Origin: an uncultured Pseudomonadota bacterium
GTDB taxonomy: Bacteria > Pseudomonadota > Alphaproteobacteria > Rs-D84
Direction of reading: 5' to 3'
Assembly (NCBI GenBank): GCA_902795435.1
Contig: CADBLE010000006.1
Span: 109,611-145,513, forward strand
Length of the DNA: 35,903 nucleotides
Shown here: one piece after another, positions 11,140-17,709 of the stretch
Layout of the letters: every line of letters starts with the position of its first letter
How positions within the stretch are numbered: position 1 is the stretch's first letter
Notes under the pieces: model-generated
Seen by the model: the letters and a program-made list of their open reading frames with translations, nothing else
The model's database searches: none
What the model was told of the DNA's origin: nothing
Program-made: the position numbers and the translations under genes

Positions 11140-12486
11140 ATGGATTTAAAAACAAAACTTCAAACTCTTAACATCCCACAAATACAACCTATAAAATCTG
11201 GTTTTAACAAAACGATTGAGGAATTTTGGAACGAGTTTGTTTTACCTATGTTACCTTCAAAAGAAATTATGGAAAGATGGTTGAATCTGTTACTCAGATA
11301 TGTCCAAGATGATAATATAGTATTTGCTGTACGTTGTTTTAGAGACTGGGAAAAGAAAGACGGCAAAAACGATAACTATTCCCTTAGGGGTGGTTTTCTA
11401 AATACAACAGATAATAAATATTCATTGTTCTATACAGACAATTTTTTTGCTACATATTTTGAAAAAATGGCCTTAGATGGTTATGTCCCAGAATATGAAG
11501 ATTTCAAATCAACAATGCTTTCTCGCGATTTTCCTGCACGACATGGCAGACACTGCAAAGAAGAAAAGGCAAAAGCAGCGTATTCTATAGATGGGAAAAA
11601 AGCAAAAGACCCTCAGTTTCAAATCAAAGGTTATAAAATCGCACACATTGTAGATACAGGGAAATATTTTGCTGCTGAAGATGAATTCTTTACTGGTATA
11701 AAAAGTATCTGTAATACATATTGTCCACGTGGCAAATACGATGATTGGCAACCAAATTCAGATGGCATTTATGTCCGTCATCTTGGGAAACTTCCTGACA
11801 AAGCGAAAAAATTATTTGCTGCTCATTTTTTAAGATTCGCATGTCCATTAAACTATGTTTTAACCCCACAAAAAAAGTATCATTCAACAAACATTCCTGT
11901 GCAACTGAACGATATTGCTGAACATACACCATTTCAAAGATTTGCCATGAAAAAATTTCTTGAAAAATACGGAGATATTTACAAAAAATATCTAGAAAAC
12001 ATCATGTTGCCTGATTTTATTCACGCAGAAGATACTGGAAACGAAATCATAGACATAAAATATGGTATAGAAGAAGCATTAAAAACAAACACAACAAAAA
12101 AGACAATGACAACAACACCAATAAAAAGCTCTAATCATACCCCAGGTCCAAAAGATTTTGTTATTTCCAAATGTCAGGAAAAAGGCTATATGATTTACAC
12201 AAAAAATCATTATTCTTCATTAAAAGACCGTGCTGTGTTTTGGATAAACATTAAATTGAATGAATTTGATGATAATCTCACATTGATTTGTCATAATGAA
12301 CACAAAGATGAAATTCATATTATAAATATTCCAGCGCACGATTTAACGACAGAACAAATTAAAAAAATTCGTATAAAAACAAACAAAGCAGGTTCTTTGT
12401 TTGACTTACAAATTGACCCTTATAATTTTACAGATAAATACAGTGGTGTTTCTTTTAAAAAATATGTAACAACATTTAAATTATAA
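11140..12486 (+). CDS. hypothetical protein, 448 aa, possible two-domain accessory protein
   Basis: ATG at 11140 is chosen because AAGGTG lies 6 bases before it; a GTG at 11131 is in frame but overlaps that site. No family is recognised with confidence. The N-terminal ~310 residues contain Cys/His elements (ARHGRHCKEEK, KIAHIVDTG, CNTYCPRGK, ACPLNY) that could form a metal-binding or HNH-like nuclease fold. A Thr/Lys-rich linker (~318-345) then joins a C-terminal ~115-residue domain beginning PKDFVISKCQEKGYMIYTK. The gene is AT-rich, isolated, and flanked by housekeeping units, as expected for an accessory or defence gene. The nuclease suggestion is a guess from residue pattern only. Confidence 0.65.
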   Translation: MDLKTKLQTLNIPQIQPIKSGFNKTIEEFWNEFVLPMLPSKEIMERWLNLLLRYVQDDNIVFAVRCFRDWEKKDGKNDNYSLRGGFLNTTDNKYSLFYTDNFFATYFEKMALDGYVPEYEDFKSTMLSRDFPARHGRHCKEEKAKAAYSIDGKKAKDPQFQIKGYKIAHIVDTGKYFAAEDEFFTGIKSICNTYCPRGKYDDWQPNSDGIYVRHLGKLPDKAKKLFAAHFLRFACPLNYVLTPQKKYHSTNIPVQLNDIAEHTPFQRFAMKKFLEKYGDIYKKYLENIMLPDFIHAEDTGNEIIDIKYGIEEALKTNTTKKTMTTTPIKSSNHTPGPKDFVISKCQEKGYMIYTKNHYSSLKDRAVFWINIKLNEFDDNLTLICHNEHKDEIHIINIPAHDLTTEQIKKIRIKTNKAGSLFDLQIDPYNFTDKYSGVSFKKYVTTFKL

Positions 12487-12489
12487 AAC

Positions 12490-12520
12490 AAAAAATCCCA
12501 GAATAATCTGGAATTTTTTT
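12490..12520. terminator. bidirectional terminator between convergent genes
   Basis: CCAGA/TCTGG with an ATAA loop, one C-A mismatch and flanking A-run/T-run pairing lies between the ends of the 11140 and 12525 genes. Confidence 0.75.
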
Positions 12521-12524
12521 GTTA

Positions 12525-13487
12525 TTATTTATTCAACCCTTTTATATTCTGAACACTTAATTCAGCAATAAGTTGTTGTGTCTTTCTGACATTACGGGAT
12601 AACACACTTGCACGCATTTTCATTGCTTCTTCTTGAATTTTTTTCATATTTTCATGAAAAGTATTATTTTCAGCCCTTAATTTTATATTTTCTTTATCAA
12701 GTTTATCTGCCCATGCTGCCTTGGTTTCTAATTTATCTAAATCTGCGCGTTTCGTTTCTATGGTCTGTTCAAATTTAGGAAAATAATCACCGCCCGCAAT
12801 TATCACAGCAGGATTAAATTCTTCTTCTAACATATTCAAAGTTTTTTGTTCCCAACCGACTTTCTTTGCAGCGACCTTTACATGGCGACAAATTGTTTCA
12901 ATTTCGGTATAATTTGGGGTATAGGTTGCCATTTCTGCCTTGATATCTAATTTTGCCTGGGCAATTAAATCATTTATGTATTTGTTTTGTTTAGAATCAT
13001 TTTCCATAATCAAATTGTAATAATCATAACTTGTTGCCAATTTATTTGCAACAGCAGCTCTGGCCACCATCAAATGTAAATTATCTCTTCTTTCTGATAA
13101 AACAGTCAGTTTCAATTCGCGTTCTGTCATTTCATTTACTTTATAATTTCTGAAATAAAACAGAACTGTTTTTTTAAGATTTTCATCTGTCAATTTAGGT
13201 AAATTTGCCAACAAAGAATAAATGTAATGCATGTGGTCATATGACAATTCACCTTGGTTTTTTTCATCTTTTTTGCCGGCATCTGATAATTTCAATGCCT
13301 TTCTGAGCATTTTTTCTGTTTCATTGTTATAATCTGCCTGTTCCGCAGGAACAACAGGTAATTGCAATTTTTCACCTGCAACGGTTCTGTGATAAATTCC
13401 AGAAATGTTATTGTTACCAATGAAGCCAATGCAAAAATATTTAATATATAATTCGTCCAATGTTAATATTTCATTGTTATTAGCCAT
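12525..13487 (-). CDS. hypothetical coiled-coil protein, 320 aa
   Basis: The product is soluble with no signal peptide. Residues ~1-60 form a small globular start (DELYIKYFCIGFIGNNN). A largely helical body follows, and the C-terminal ~75 residues are heptad-like and strongly charged (KRADLDKLETKAAWADKLDKENIKLRAEN), indicating a coiled coil. No domain is recognised. It is driven by a consensus promoter (TTGACA-16-TATAAT at 13516-13543) and an AAGGG Shine-Dalgarno, so it may be well expressed. A structural, cytoskeletal or accessory role is possible; none can be assigned. Confidence 0.65.
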   Translation of the reverse strand: MANNNEILTLDELYIKYFCIGFIGNNNISGIYHRTVAGEKLQLPVVPAEQADYNNETEKMLRKALKLSDAGKKDEKNQGELSYDHMHYIYSLLANLPKLTDENLKKTVLFYFRNYKVNEMTERELKLTVLSERRDNLHLMVARAAVANKLATSYDYYNLIMENDSKQNKYINDLIAQAKLDIKAEMATYTPNYTEIETICRHVKVAAKKVGWEQKTLNMLEEEFNPAVIIAGGDYFPKFEQTIETKRADLDKLETKAAWADKLDKENIKLRAENNTFHENMKKIQEEAMKMRASVLSRNVRKTQQLIAELSVQNIKGLNK

Positions 13488-13515
13488 AAGATACCCTTTT
13501 GTTATTTATGCTTGA

Positions 13516-13543
13516 ATTATAGACAACACATTTATAGTGTCAA
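13516..13543 (-). promoter_or_regulatory. consensus sigma70 promoter for the 12525 coiled-coil gene
   Basis: On the minus strand, TTGACA (13538-13543), 16 bases and TATAAT (13516-13521) are both perfect hexamers. They lie about 30 bases before the start codon. Confidence 0.8.
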
Positions 13544-13592
13544 TATATTTTTTATTGCACAAAAAACAAAAAATCCGTATATTAAAAACACA

Positions 13593-13618
13593 AAAAAACG
13601 CCCGTTTGGGCGTTTTTT
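13593..13618. terminator. strong symmetrical terminator
   Basis: An 11-bp perfect stem, AAAAAACGCCC/GGGCGTTTTTT, with loop GTTT. It can terminate minus-strand transcripts leaving the adjacent GC-rich element. Confidence 0.8.
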
Positions 13619-13625
13619 TAATTTA

Positions 13626-13797
13626 ATGTGGCGGACAAGGTCTCGGCGTAGCGCAGCGAAGACGGATGACCAGATTGTATATTCCCAACTGCGTTGGGTC
13701 CCTTTCCAAATCGCAACGGCTCGAAATTCGCTTTGCTCGTTCTCGCCTGCTTTTTTGTCGAACTTCCAGTTCTCATCTGACCCTTTAGCATAAAATT
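13626..13797. repeat. GC-rich structured intergenic element, possible dispersed repeat or ncRNA
   Basis: About 170 bases are clearly richer in GC than their surroundings and lie between two terminators. They contain self-complementary pieces: CCCAAC-TGC-GTTGGG (~13684-13698), CGAAATTCG, and GTCTC...GAAGAC near the left edge. No convincing protein is encoded on either strand. Composition and hairpins suggest a dispersed repeat element or a structured RNA; no second copy exists in this window, so the class is unproven. Confidence 0.4.
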
Positions 13798-13798
13798 A

Positions 13799-13825
13799 AA
13801 GCCCGCTTTTCGCGGGCTTGAATTT
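13799..13825 (-). terminator. terminator of the tRNA transcript
   Basis: The stem AAGCCCGC/GCGGGCTT (13799-13819) lies just 3' of tRNA-His on the minus strand. It is followed by a short T-rich stretch. Confidence 0.65.
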
Positions 13826-13827
13826 TA

Positions 13828-13905
13828 TGGGGCGGGTGACCAGATTCGAACTGGCGACATTCGGTACCACAAACCGACGCTCTAACCAACTGAGCTACAC
13901 CCGCC
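13828..13905 (-). tRNA. tRNA-His (anticodon GTG)
   Basis: The sequence folds as a full cloverleaf. The acceptor GCGGGTG pairs with CACCCGC, followed by C73 and an encoded CCA. The D arm starts GCTCAGTTGG, the anticodon arm is TCGGT-TTGTGGT-ACCGA with anticodon GTG, and the T loop is TTCGAAT. A G lies at position -1 opposite C73, the usual histidine identity pair. Some alphaproteobacteria have lost this G-1, so its presence here is informative. Positions include G-1 and CCA. Confidence 0.93.
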
Positions 13906-13940
13906 ATAACTTTTGTGTGGGATATCCCACTTGTTTTCTT

Positions 13941-14003
13941 TGGTGGAGCTGATCAGACTCGAACTGACGAGTGCGTTTGCATGTCATCAAGTGTCCCAAC
14001 CCG
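13941..14003 (-). pseudogene. D-armless tRNA-Ala-like sequence
   Basis: The 3' half is a near copy of the neighbouring tRNA-Ala: T arm, acceptor CAGCTCC, A73 and encoded CCA. A 5' strand CGGGTTG can pair with the acceptor at six of seven positions and keeps the G3-U70 alanine identity pair. Only about 28 bases lie between acceptor and T stem: the D arm is gone and the anticodon arm (around TTGATGACATGCAA) is shortened by one base. The middle T-stem pair is flipped (G-C to C-G) on both sides, so the stem is preserved. It is either a decaying duplicate or a small tRNA-like RNA. Confidence 0.6.
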
Positions 14004-14016
14004 TTCCACTTTATTT

Positions 14017-14092
14017 TGGTGGAGCTGATGAGACTCGAACTCACGACCCCTTGCATGCCATGCAAGTGCTCTACCAACTGAGCTACAACCCC
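14017..14092 (-). tRNA. tRNA-Ala (anticodon GGC)
   Basis: A 76-base cloverleaf: acceptor GGGGTTG/CAGCTCC with the G3-U70 alanine identity wobble, D arm GCTCAGTTGGTAGAGC, anticodon arm CTTGC-ATGGCAT-GCAAG (anticodon GGC), T loop TTCGAGT and encoded ACCA. It is the first gene after the promoter at 14105-14133 and is followed by the tRNA-like sequence and tRNA-His. Confidence 0.95.
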
Positions 14093-14104
14093 ATGCGGAA
14101 ACTT

Positions 14105-14133
14105 ATTCTATATTTCTTCTTGCAAAAAGTCAA
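14105..14133 (-). promoter_or_regulatory. promoter of the tRNA-Ala/tRNA-His unit
   Basis: On the minus strand, TTGACT (14128-14133), 17 bases and TAGAAT (14105-14110) lie 12 bases before the mature 5' end of tRNA-Ala. Confidence 0.7.
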
Positions 14134-14180
14134 ATGTTTTTGCTAATCTCTTCTTATATAATCATATAAGGAGTTTTATT

Positions 14181-14741
14181 ATGGATTATTCAAGCCTTAA
14201 ATCTGAAGTTGAACAAAAAACAGCACAAACATTGGAAGTATTGCAAAACGAATTCGCTGGATTGCGTACTGGTCGTGCATCTGTGCATTTATTAGACGGT
14301 ATCAAGGTACCTGTTTATGGTGCTGAAATGCCTTTGAACCAGGTTGCAACCGTATCTGCACCAGACACACAAACATTGTCTGTTACCGTTTGGGACGCAA
14401 CAAATGCCCCTGCTGTAGAAAAAGCGATTCGTGATTCTGGTTTGGGTTTGAATCCAAATACTGCGGGTGGTGTTATCCGTTTGAATTTGCCACCACTTAC
14501 CGAAGAACGTCGTCGTGAATTGACCAAAGTTGCCGGTAAATACGCCGAAGAAGCAAAAATTTCTATGCGTAATATCCGTCAAGACGCAATGGGAAAAATT
14601 AAACGTGCCGTCACAGATAAAGAAATTTCCGAAGACGACCAACGCAAATACGAAGAAGATATTCAGAAAGTTTTTGATGGTCGTGCCAGCGAAGTTGATG
14701 CCATGGCTAAACAGAAAGAAGCAGACATTATGTCTATCTAA
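14181..14741 (+). CDS. frr: ribosome recycling factor
   Basis: RRF splits post-termination ribosomes together with EF-G. The 186-aa length is standard. Recognisable features are FAGLRTGRASVHLLD near residue 25, the domain II region with VWDATNAPAVEKAI, and the C-terminal helix with LTEERRRELTKVAGKYAEEAK and MRNIRQDAM. AAGGAG lies upstream of the start. In many alphaproteobacteria frr follows pyrH; here pyrH is absent and tRNAs on the other strand precede it. uppS follows after 23 bases, in the usual order. Confidence 0.97.
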   Translation: MDYSSLKSEVEQKTAQTLEVLQNEFAGLRTGRASVHLLDGIKVPVYGAEMPLNQVATVSAPDTQTLSVTVWDATNAPAVEKAIRDSGLGLNPNTAGGVIRLNLPPLTEERRRELTKVAGKYAEEAKISMRNIRQDAMGKIKRAVTDKEISEDDQRKYEEDIQKVFDGRASEVDAMAKQKEADIMSI

Positions 14742-14764
14742 TTTCTTTACCACAGGAATAAAAA

Positions 14765-15511
14765 ATGTTTAATTTTTTCAAGAAAAAATCTTCACAAGAA
14801 TTTGTAAAAATTCCTCAACACATTGCTTTTATTTGCGATGGTAATCGCAGATGGGCTGAAAATCGTGGTTTGCCACCTTTGATGGGACATCGTGCTGGTA
14901 TTTCTAATTTCGAAAATCTGGTTGATTGGTTTATCGCACGCGGTGTATCAACAATTACTTTCTATATATTTTCCACTGAAAATTGGAATCGTTCAAAAGA
15001 AGAAGTCGATTTTTTGATGGATTTATTTTATGAAGAATTGAATAAAAACATGAAACACGCTGTTGAAAAAAATCTGCGTTATCGTGTGGTGGGGTCTCGT
15101 GATAAATTACCAAAAAAATTGGCTAATTTGTGCGATAAATTGGAACAGGTTTCTGCTGAAAACACAAATGGAACGGTTGTATTCGCATTGAATTACGGCG
15201 GTCAAGATGAAATTATCCGTGCTGTAAATGAAGCCATCAAAAATGGCGAACCTGTTGATAAAGAAACATTTGAAACATTTATGGATACGGGCGATTTATT
15301 GCCGGTTGATTTAATGGTTCGCACAAGTAATGAAAACAGAATTTCTAATTTCTTGCTTTGGAAATTGGCTTATGCTGAATTATTGTTTGTGCCTGAACAT
15401 TGGCCAGAATTGGTAAAATCAGAAAAATTATGGGAATATGTTTTGTCTGAATACCAAAAACGCGACCGCAGATTTGGTGGCGGTAAAAAGAAAAACTATT
15501 CGGGGAAATAA
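14765..15511 (+). CDS. uppS: isoprenyl (undecaprenyl) diphosphate synthase
   Basis: This cis-prenyltransferase makes the C55 carrier lipid for peptidoglycan and other glycans. The 248-aa product has HIAFICDGNRRWA with the catalytic Asp at ~25, the FSTENWNRS motif near residue 78, and the C-terminal substrate motif RTSNENRISNFLLWKLAYAE. The last motif has RTSNEN where most family members have RTSGE, a mild variation. A basic tail ends the protein. It sits between frr and cdsA; the stop is 2 bases before the cdsA start, so the genes are an operon. Confidence 0.95.
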   Translation: MFNFFKKKSSQEFVKIPQHIAFICDGNRRWAENRGLPPLMGHRAGISNFENLVDWFIARGVSTITFYIFSTENWNRSKEEVDFLMDLFYEELNKNMKHAVEKNLRYRVVGSRDKLPKKLANLCDKLEQVSAENTNGTVVFALNYGGQDEIIRAVNEAIKNGEPVDKETFETFMDTGDLLPVDLMVRTSNENRISNFLLWKLAYAELLFVPEHWPELVKSEKLWEYVLSEYQKRDRRFGGGKKKNYSGK

Positions 15512-15513
15512 AA

Positions 15514-16185
15514 ATGAAACTGAGTGAATTATCTAATACAAATTTACGTATTGTAAGTGCTGTTGTAATGCTGGCAATTGTCGGTGTTGCAATATTATTA
15601 GAAGGATACGGAATACCTTTCTTGCATATTAAACCTTTCCATGCAATTCGCGTTTTGGCGGTTATTGTTATGTTGTTGGGTATGTATGAAATGGTACAAA
15701 GTATCTTGAAAACAGAAACGAATAAGAAAGTTTTATATTATTCTTTCCTGGCATTGTTGTTTGTTGATACATTGGCTGTTTATCATGTGGCAACAAAACC
15801 ATGGATTTTATTGTTGTTATTATCCATTATCGTTGGTGCAGATGTTGGCGCATGGGGTTTTGGCAAATTGTTTGGTGGCGACAAAATGTGGGAAAGATTA
15901 TCCGAACACAAAACATGGTCTGGCCAAATTGGTGGAATTGTTTGCGGAACATTCTGTGGTGTAATGTATGGTTTATTGGGCGCAGATGTTTTCAGACCTG
16001 AATTATTGTGGATTGGTATGGGCGTTTCTCTGTTATCACAATATGGTGATTTAACCGCCAGTTATATCAAACGCAATCTTGGTATAAAAGATTTTGGAAA
16101 TACTATACCGGGACATGGTGGAATATTGGACAGATTTGACGGTTGGATTTATGTTCTGCCTTTGATTTGGTTCATTATACAATAA
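15514..16185 (+). CDS. cdsA: phosphatidate cytidylyltransferase
   Basis: CdsA makes CDP-diacylglycerol, the precursor of all major phospholipids, in the inner membrane. The 223-aa product is hydrophobic throughout. It carries the family signature in its last third: SYIKRNLGIKDFGNTIPGHG followed by GILDRFDG, including the catalytic Asp residues. An earlier conserved D-rich turn, VGADVGAWGFGKLFG, is also present. Length is slightly shorter than the typical 270 aa, at the N-terminus. The start is 2 bases after the uppS stop, and rseP follows closely. The dxr gene often found between cdsA and rseP is missing here. Confidence 0.95.
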   Translation: MKLSELSNTNLRIVSAVVMLAIVGVAILLEGYGIPFLHIKPFHAIRVLAVIVMLLGMYEMVQSILKTETNKKVLYYSFLALLFVDTLAVYHVATKPWILLLLLSIIVGADVGAWGFGKLFGGDKMWERLSEHKTWSGQIGGIVCGTFCGVMYGLLGADVFRPELLWIGMGVSLLSQYGDLTASYIKRNLGIKDFGNTIPGHGGILDRFDGWIYVLPLIWFIIQ

Positions 16186-16200
16186 ACGCATTGGGGGGAT

Positions 16201-17262
16201 ATGATGCACACACTTATAACAATAGTTGCTCTTTTAATCGTTTTGGGGGTTGTTGTTTTCGTTCACGAAGCGGGTCATTTTATGGCTGCCAGATGGGCGG
16301 GTGTGCGTGTTGATGCGTTTTCTATCGGTTTTGGACCGGCGTTGGTAAAATGGAAAGATAAAAAAAATACAATCTGGAAAATATGTTGTTTGCCATTGGG
16401 TGGTTATGTTTCCATCTATGGTCAAGAAGACATGTTCAACCGTAAAAAATATACTGATTTACCAAAAGCAAAAAAAGTCGGTCATTATTTATCTGTGCCG
16501 GCATGGAAACAATTTATAATTATTGGTGCGGGTGTATTTATGAATTTCATGTTGGCATGGTTCATTTATTCTGCGAATTTTATGTTCCACCCACGCGTTG
16601 TTCAATTACCAGTTATCGGCCAGGTTGTTCGTGAAAGTGTTGCTTTCAAAGCGGGCATTCGCGTTGGCGATACAATTATGAAAATAGATAAATCAAGCAT
16701 AGATAATTGGGGCGAATTGATTATTGCAAAAGAATTAGCAAACAAACATGACGCAGATGTTTTAATTGCCCGTCGCGACAGATTGATTCATGTTAAATTA
16801 GCACCAGCGGACAGATGGGGACTGATTGCAGACGGCAGTAAAACTGTATTACGCAAGAAAGGTTTCTTTGGTGCAATTTATTCTGGTCTGCGTGAAACAT
16901 ATCACCAATCAAAAAATTTATTGGTTGTCTTGAAACAAATTGTAACGGGCGAACGTTCTTCTAAACAATTGGGGTCTTTCATCACCATTGCCCAGGTTTC
17001 TGGTCATGCATTAGAAGCGGGCTTCTTTGTATTCTTGTCCATTATTGCATTGTTGTCTGTGAATTTGGGTGTGATAAATTTATTACCATTGCCGGTATTA
17101 GATGGTGGCTATTTATTGATATTGATTATAGAGGCTATCACCCGTCGTAAATTAAATGGCAAAGCGATGGAATATGTAATATTGTTGGGTTGGATTTTAA
17201 TCATGTTGTTATTTGTATTCACAATGTGGAACGATATAGCACGTGTATTTCATATTGGATAA
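16201..17262 (+). CDS. rseP: site-2 protease RseP (M50 zinc metallopeptidase)
   Basis: RseP is an inner-membrane protease that clips membrane-embedded anti-sigma factors and leftover signal peptides. The 353-aa product has the active-site HEAGH at ~22-26 in the first membrane helix. One PDZ domain (about residues 135-205) contains VVRESVAFKAGIRVGDTIMKID. The LPLPVLDGGYL motif (~295-302) supplies the third zinc ligand. Four hydrophobic segments are visible. With one PDZ domain it is shorter than E. coli RseP (two PDZ, 450 aa). Two tandem ATG codons follow a G-rich Shine-Dalgarno. Its place before bamA is typical. Confidence 0.95.
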   Translation: MMHTLITIVALLIVLGVVVFVHEAGHFMAARWAGVRVDAFSIGFGPALVKWKDKKNTIWKICCLPLGGYVSIYGQEDMFNRKKYTDLPKAKKVGHYLSVPAWKQFIIIGAGVFMNFMLAWFIYSANFMFHPRVVQLPVIGQVVRESVAFKAGIRVGDTIMKIDKSSIDNWGELIIAKELANKHDADVLIARRDRLIHVKLAPADRWGLIADGSKTVLRKKGFFGAIYSGLRETYHQSKNLLVVLKQIVTGERSSKQLGSFITIAQVSGHALEAGFFVFLSIIALLSVNLGVINLLPLPVLDGGYLLILIIEAITRRKLNGKAMEYVILLGWILIMLLFVFTMWNDIARVFHIG

Positions 17263-17276
17263 AGAAAGGATATGTT

Positions 17277-17489
17277 ATGGATAATGTATATGTTGCAAAA
17301 AATTATGATTCTATCCGTGTGGCTATTGAAAACGCACAAAGAATTGCAGGTGTATTGAAAAGTAAAAAGATAACATTGAATTATAATGGGGTTATGTTGG
17401 AAATATCTGAAAATACAAATATGCAACATGCAATAACTAAATACTTATCCATACTTGATAAAATTTATCGTGAACAAAAGGTAAAATAA
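17277..17489 (+). CDS. hypothetical small protein, 70 aa
   Basis: The start is set at ATG 17277, preceded by AAAGAAAGGA; the longer frame reading back into rseP is not needed. The protein has an N-terminal helix with AIENAQRIAGVL, then a beta-like KKITLNYNGVMLEI segment, ENTN, and a second helix. No family is recognised. The same helix-strand-helix layout recurs in the next gene. It sits 14 bases after rseP and 4 before the next gene, so it belongs to the rseP-bamA operon. A role with envelope biogenesis is inferred only from position. Confidence 0.7.
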   Translation: MDNVYVAKNYDSIRVAIENAQRIAGVLKSKKITLNYNGVMLEISENTNMQHAITKYLSILDKIYREQKVK

Positions 17490-17493
17490 AAAA

Positions 17494-17709
17494 ATGAAAG
17501 TTGTTGATTTTGTTGCGGGATACACAATCAAAGAAGCAATCGCAAAGGCACAGAGAGAATCTGCAAAGATACAAGAACCTGTGCATGCAACTGTGAATGA
17601 TATTGTTTTAATCATTGACAACAAAACAGATATAGAAAAGATATACCAAGGATACATTGAAAAATTAAAATTCAAAAACGAAATAGAAACCATAAAAAGA
17701 CAAAAATGA
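17494..17709 (+). CDS. hypothetical small protein, 71 aa
   Basis: The product starts MKVVDFVAGYTIKEAIAKAQ and continues with VHATVNDIVLIIDNKTDIEK and a charged C-terminal helix. Its layout parallels the preceding 70-aa protein (AI..AQR helix, hydrophobic strand, N/D-rich turn, Y..I.. helix), so the two may be tandem paralogues. Its stop overlaps the bamA start by four bases (ATGA), indicating translational coupling to bamA. No function can be assigned. Confidence 0.75.
   Translation: MKVVDFVAGYTIKEAIAKAQRESAKIQEPVHATVNDIVLIIDNKTDIEKIYQGYIEKLKFKNEIETIKRQK

Noticed and set aside
13941..14003. Acceptor piece of a permuted two-piece tmRNA
   Set aside because: The 3' CAGCTCCACCA end fits tmRNA as well as tRNA-Ala, but no coding piece with a tag sequence follows; tRNA-His begins about 35 bases further on.
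13512..14146. Open frames antisense to the tRNA genes and GC-rich element
   Set aside because: Peptides such as RTHDPL are typical translations of tRNA complements; there is no ribosome site and tRNA folding explains the sequence.
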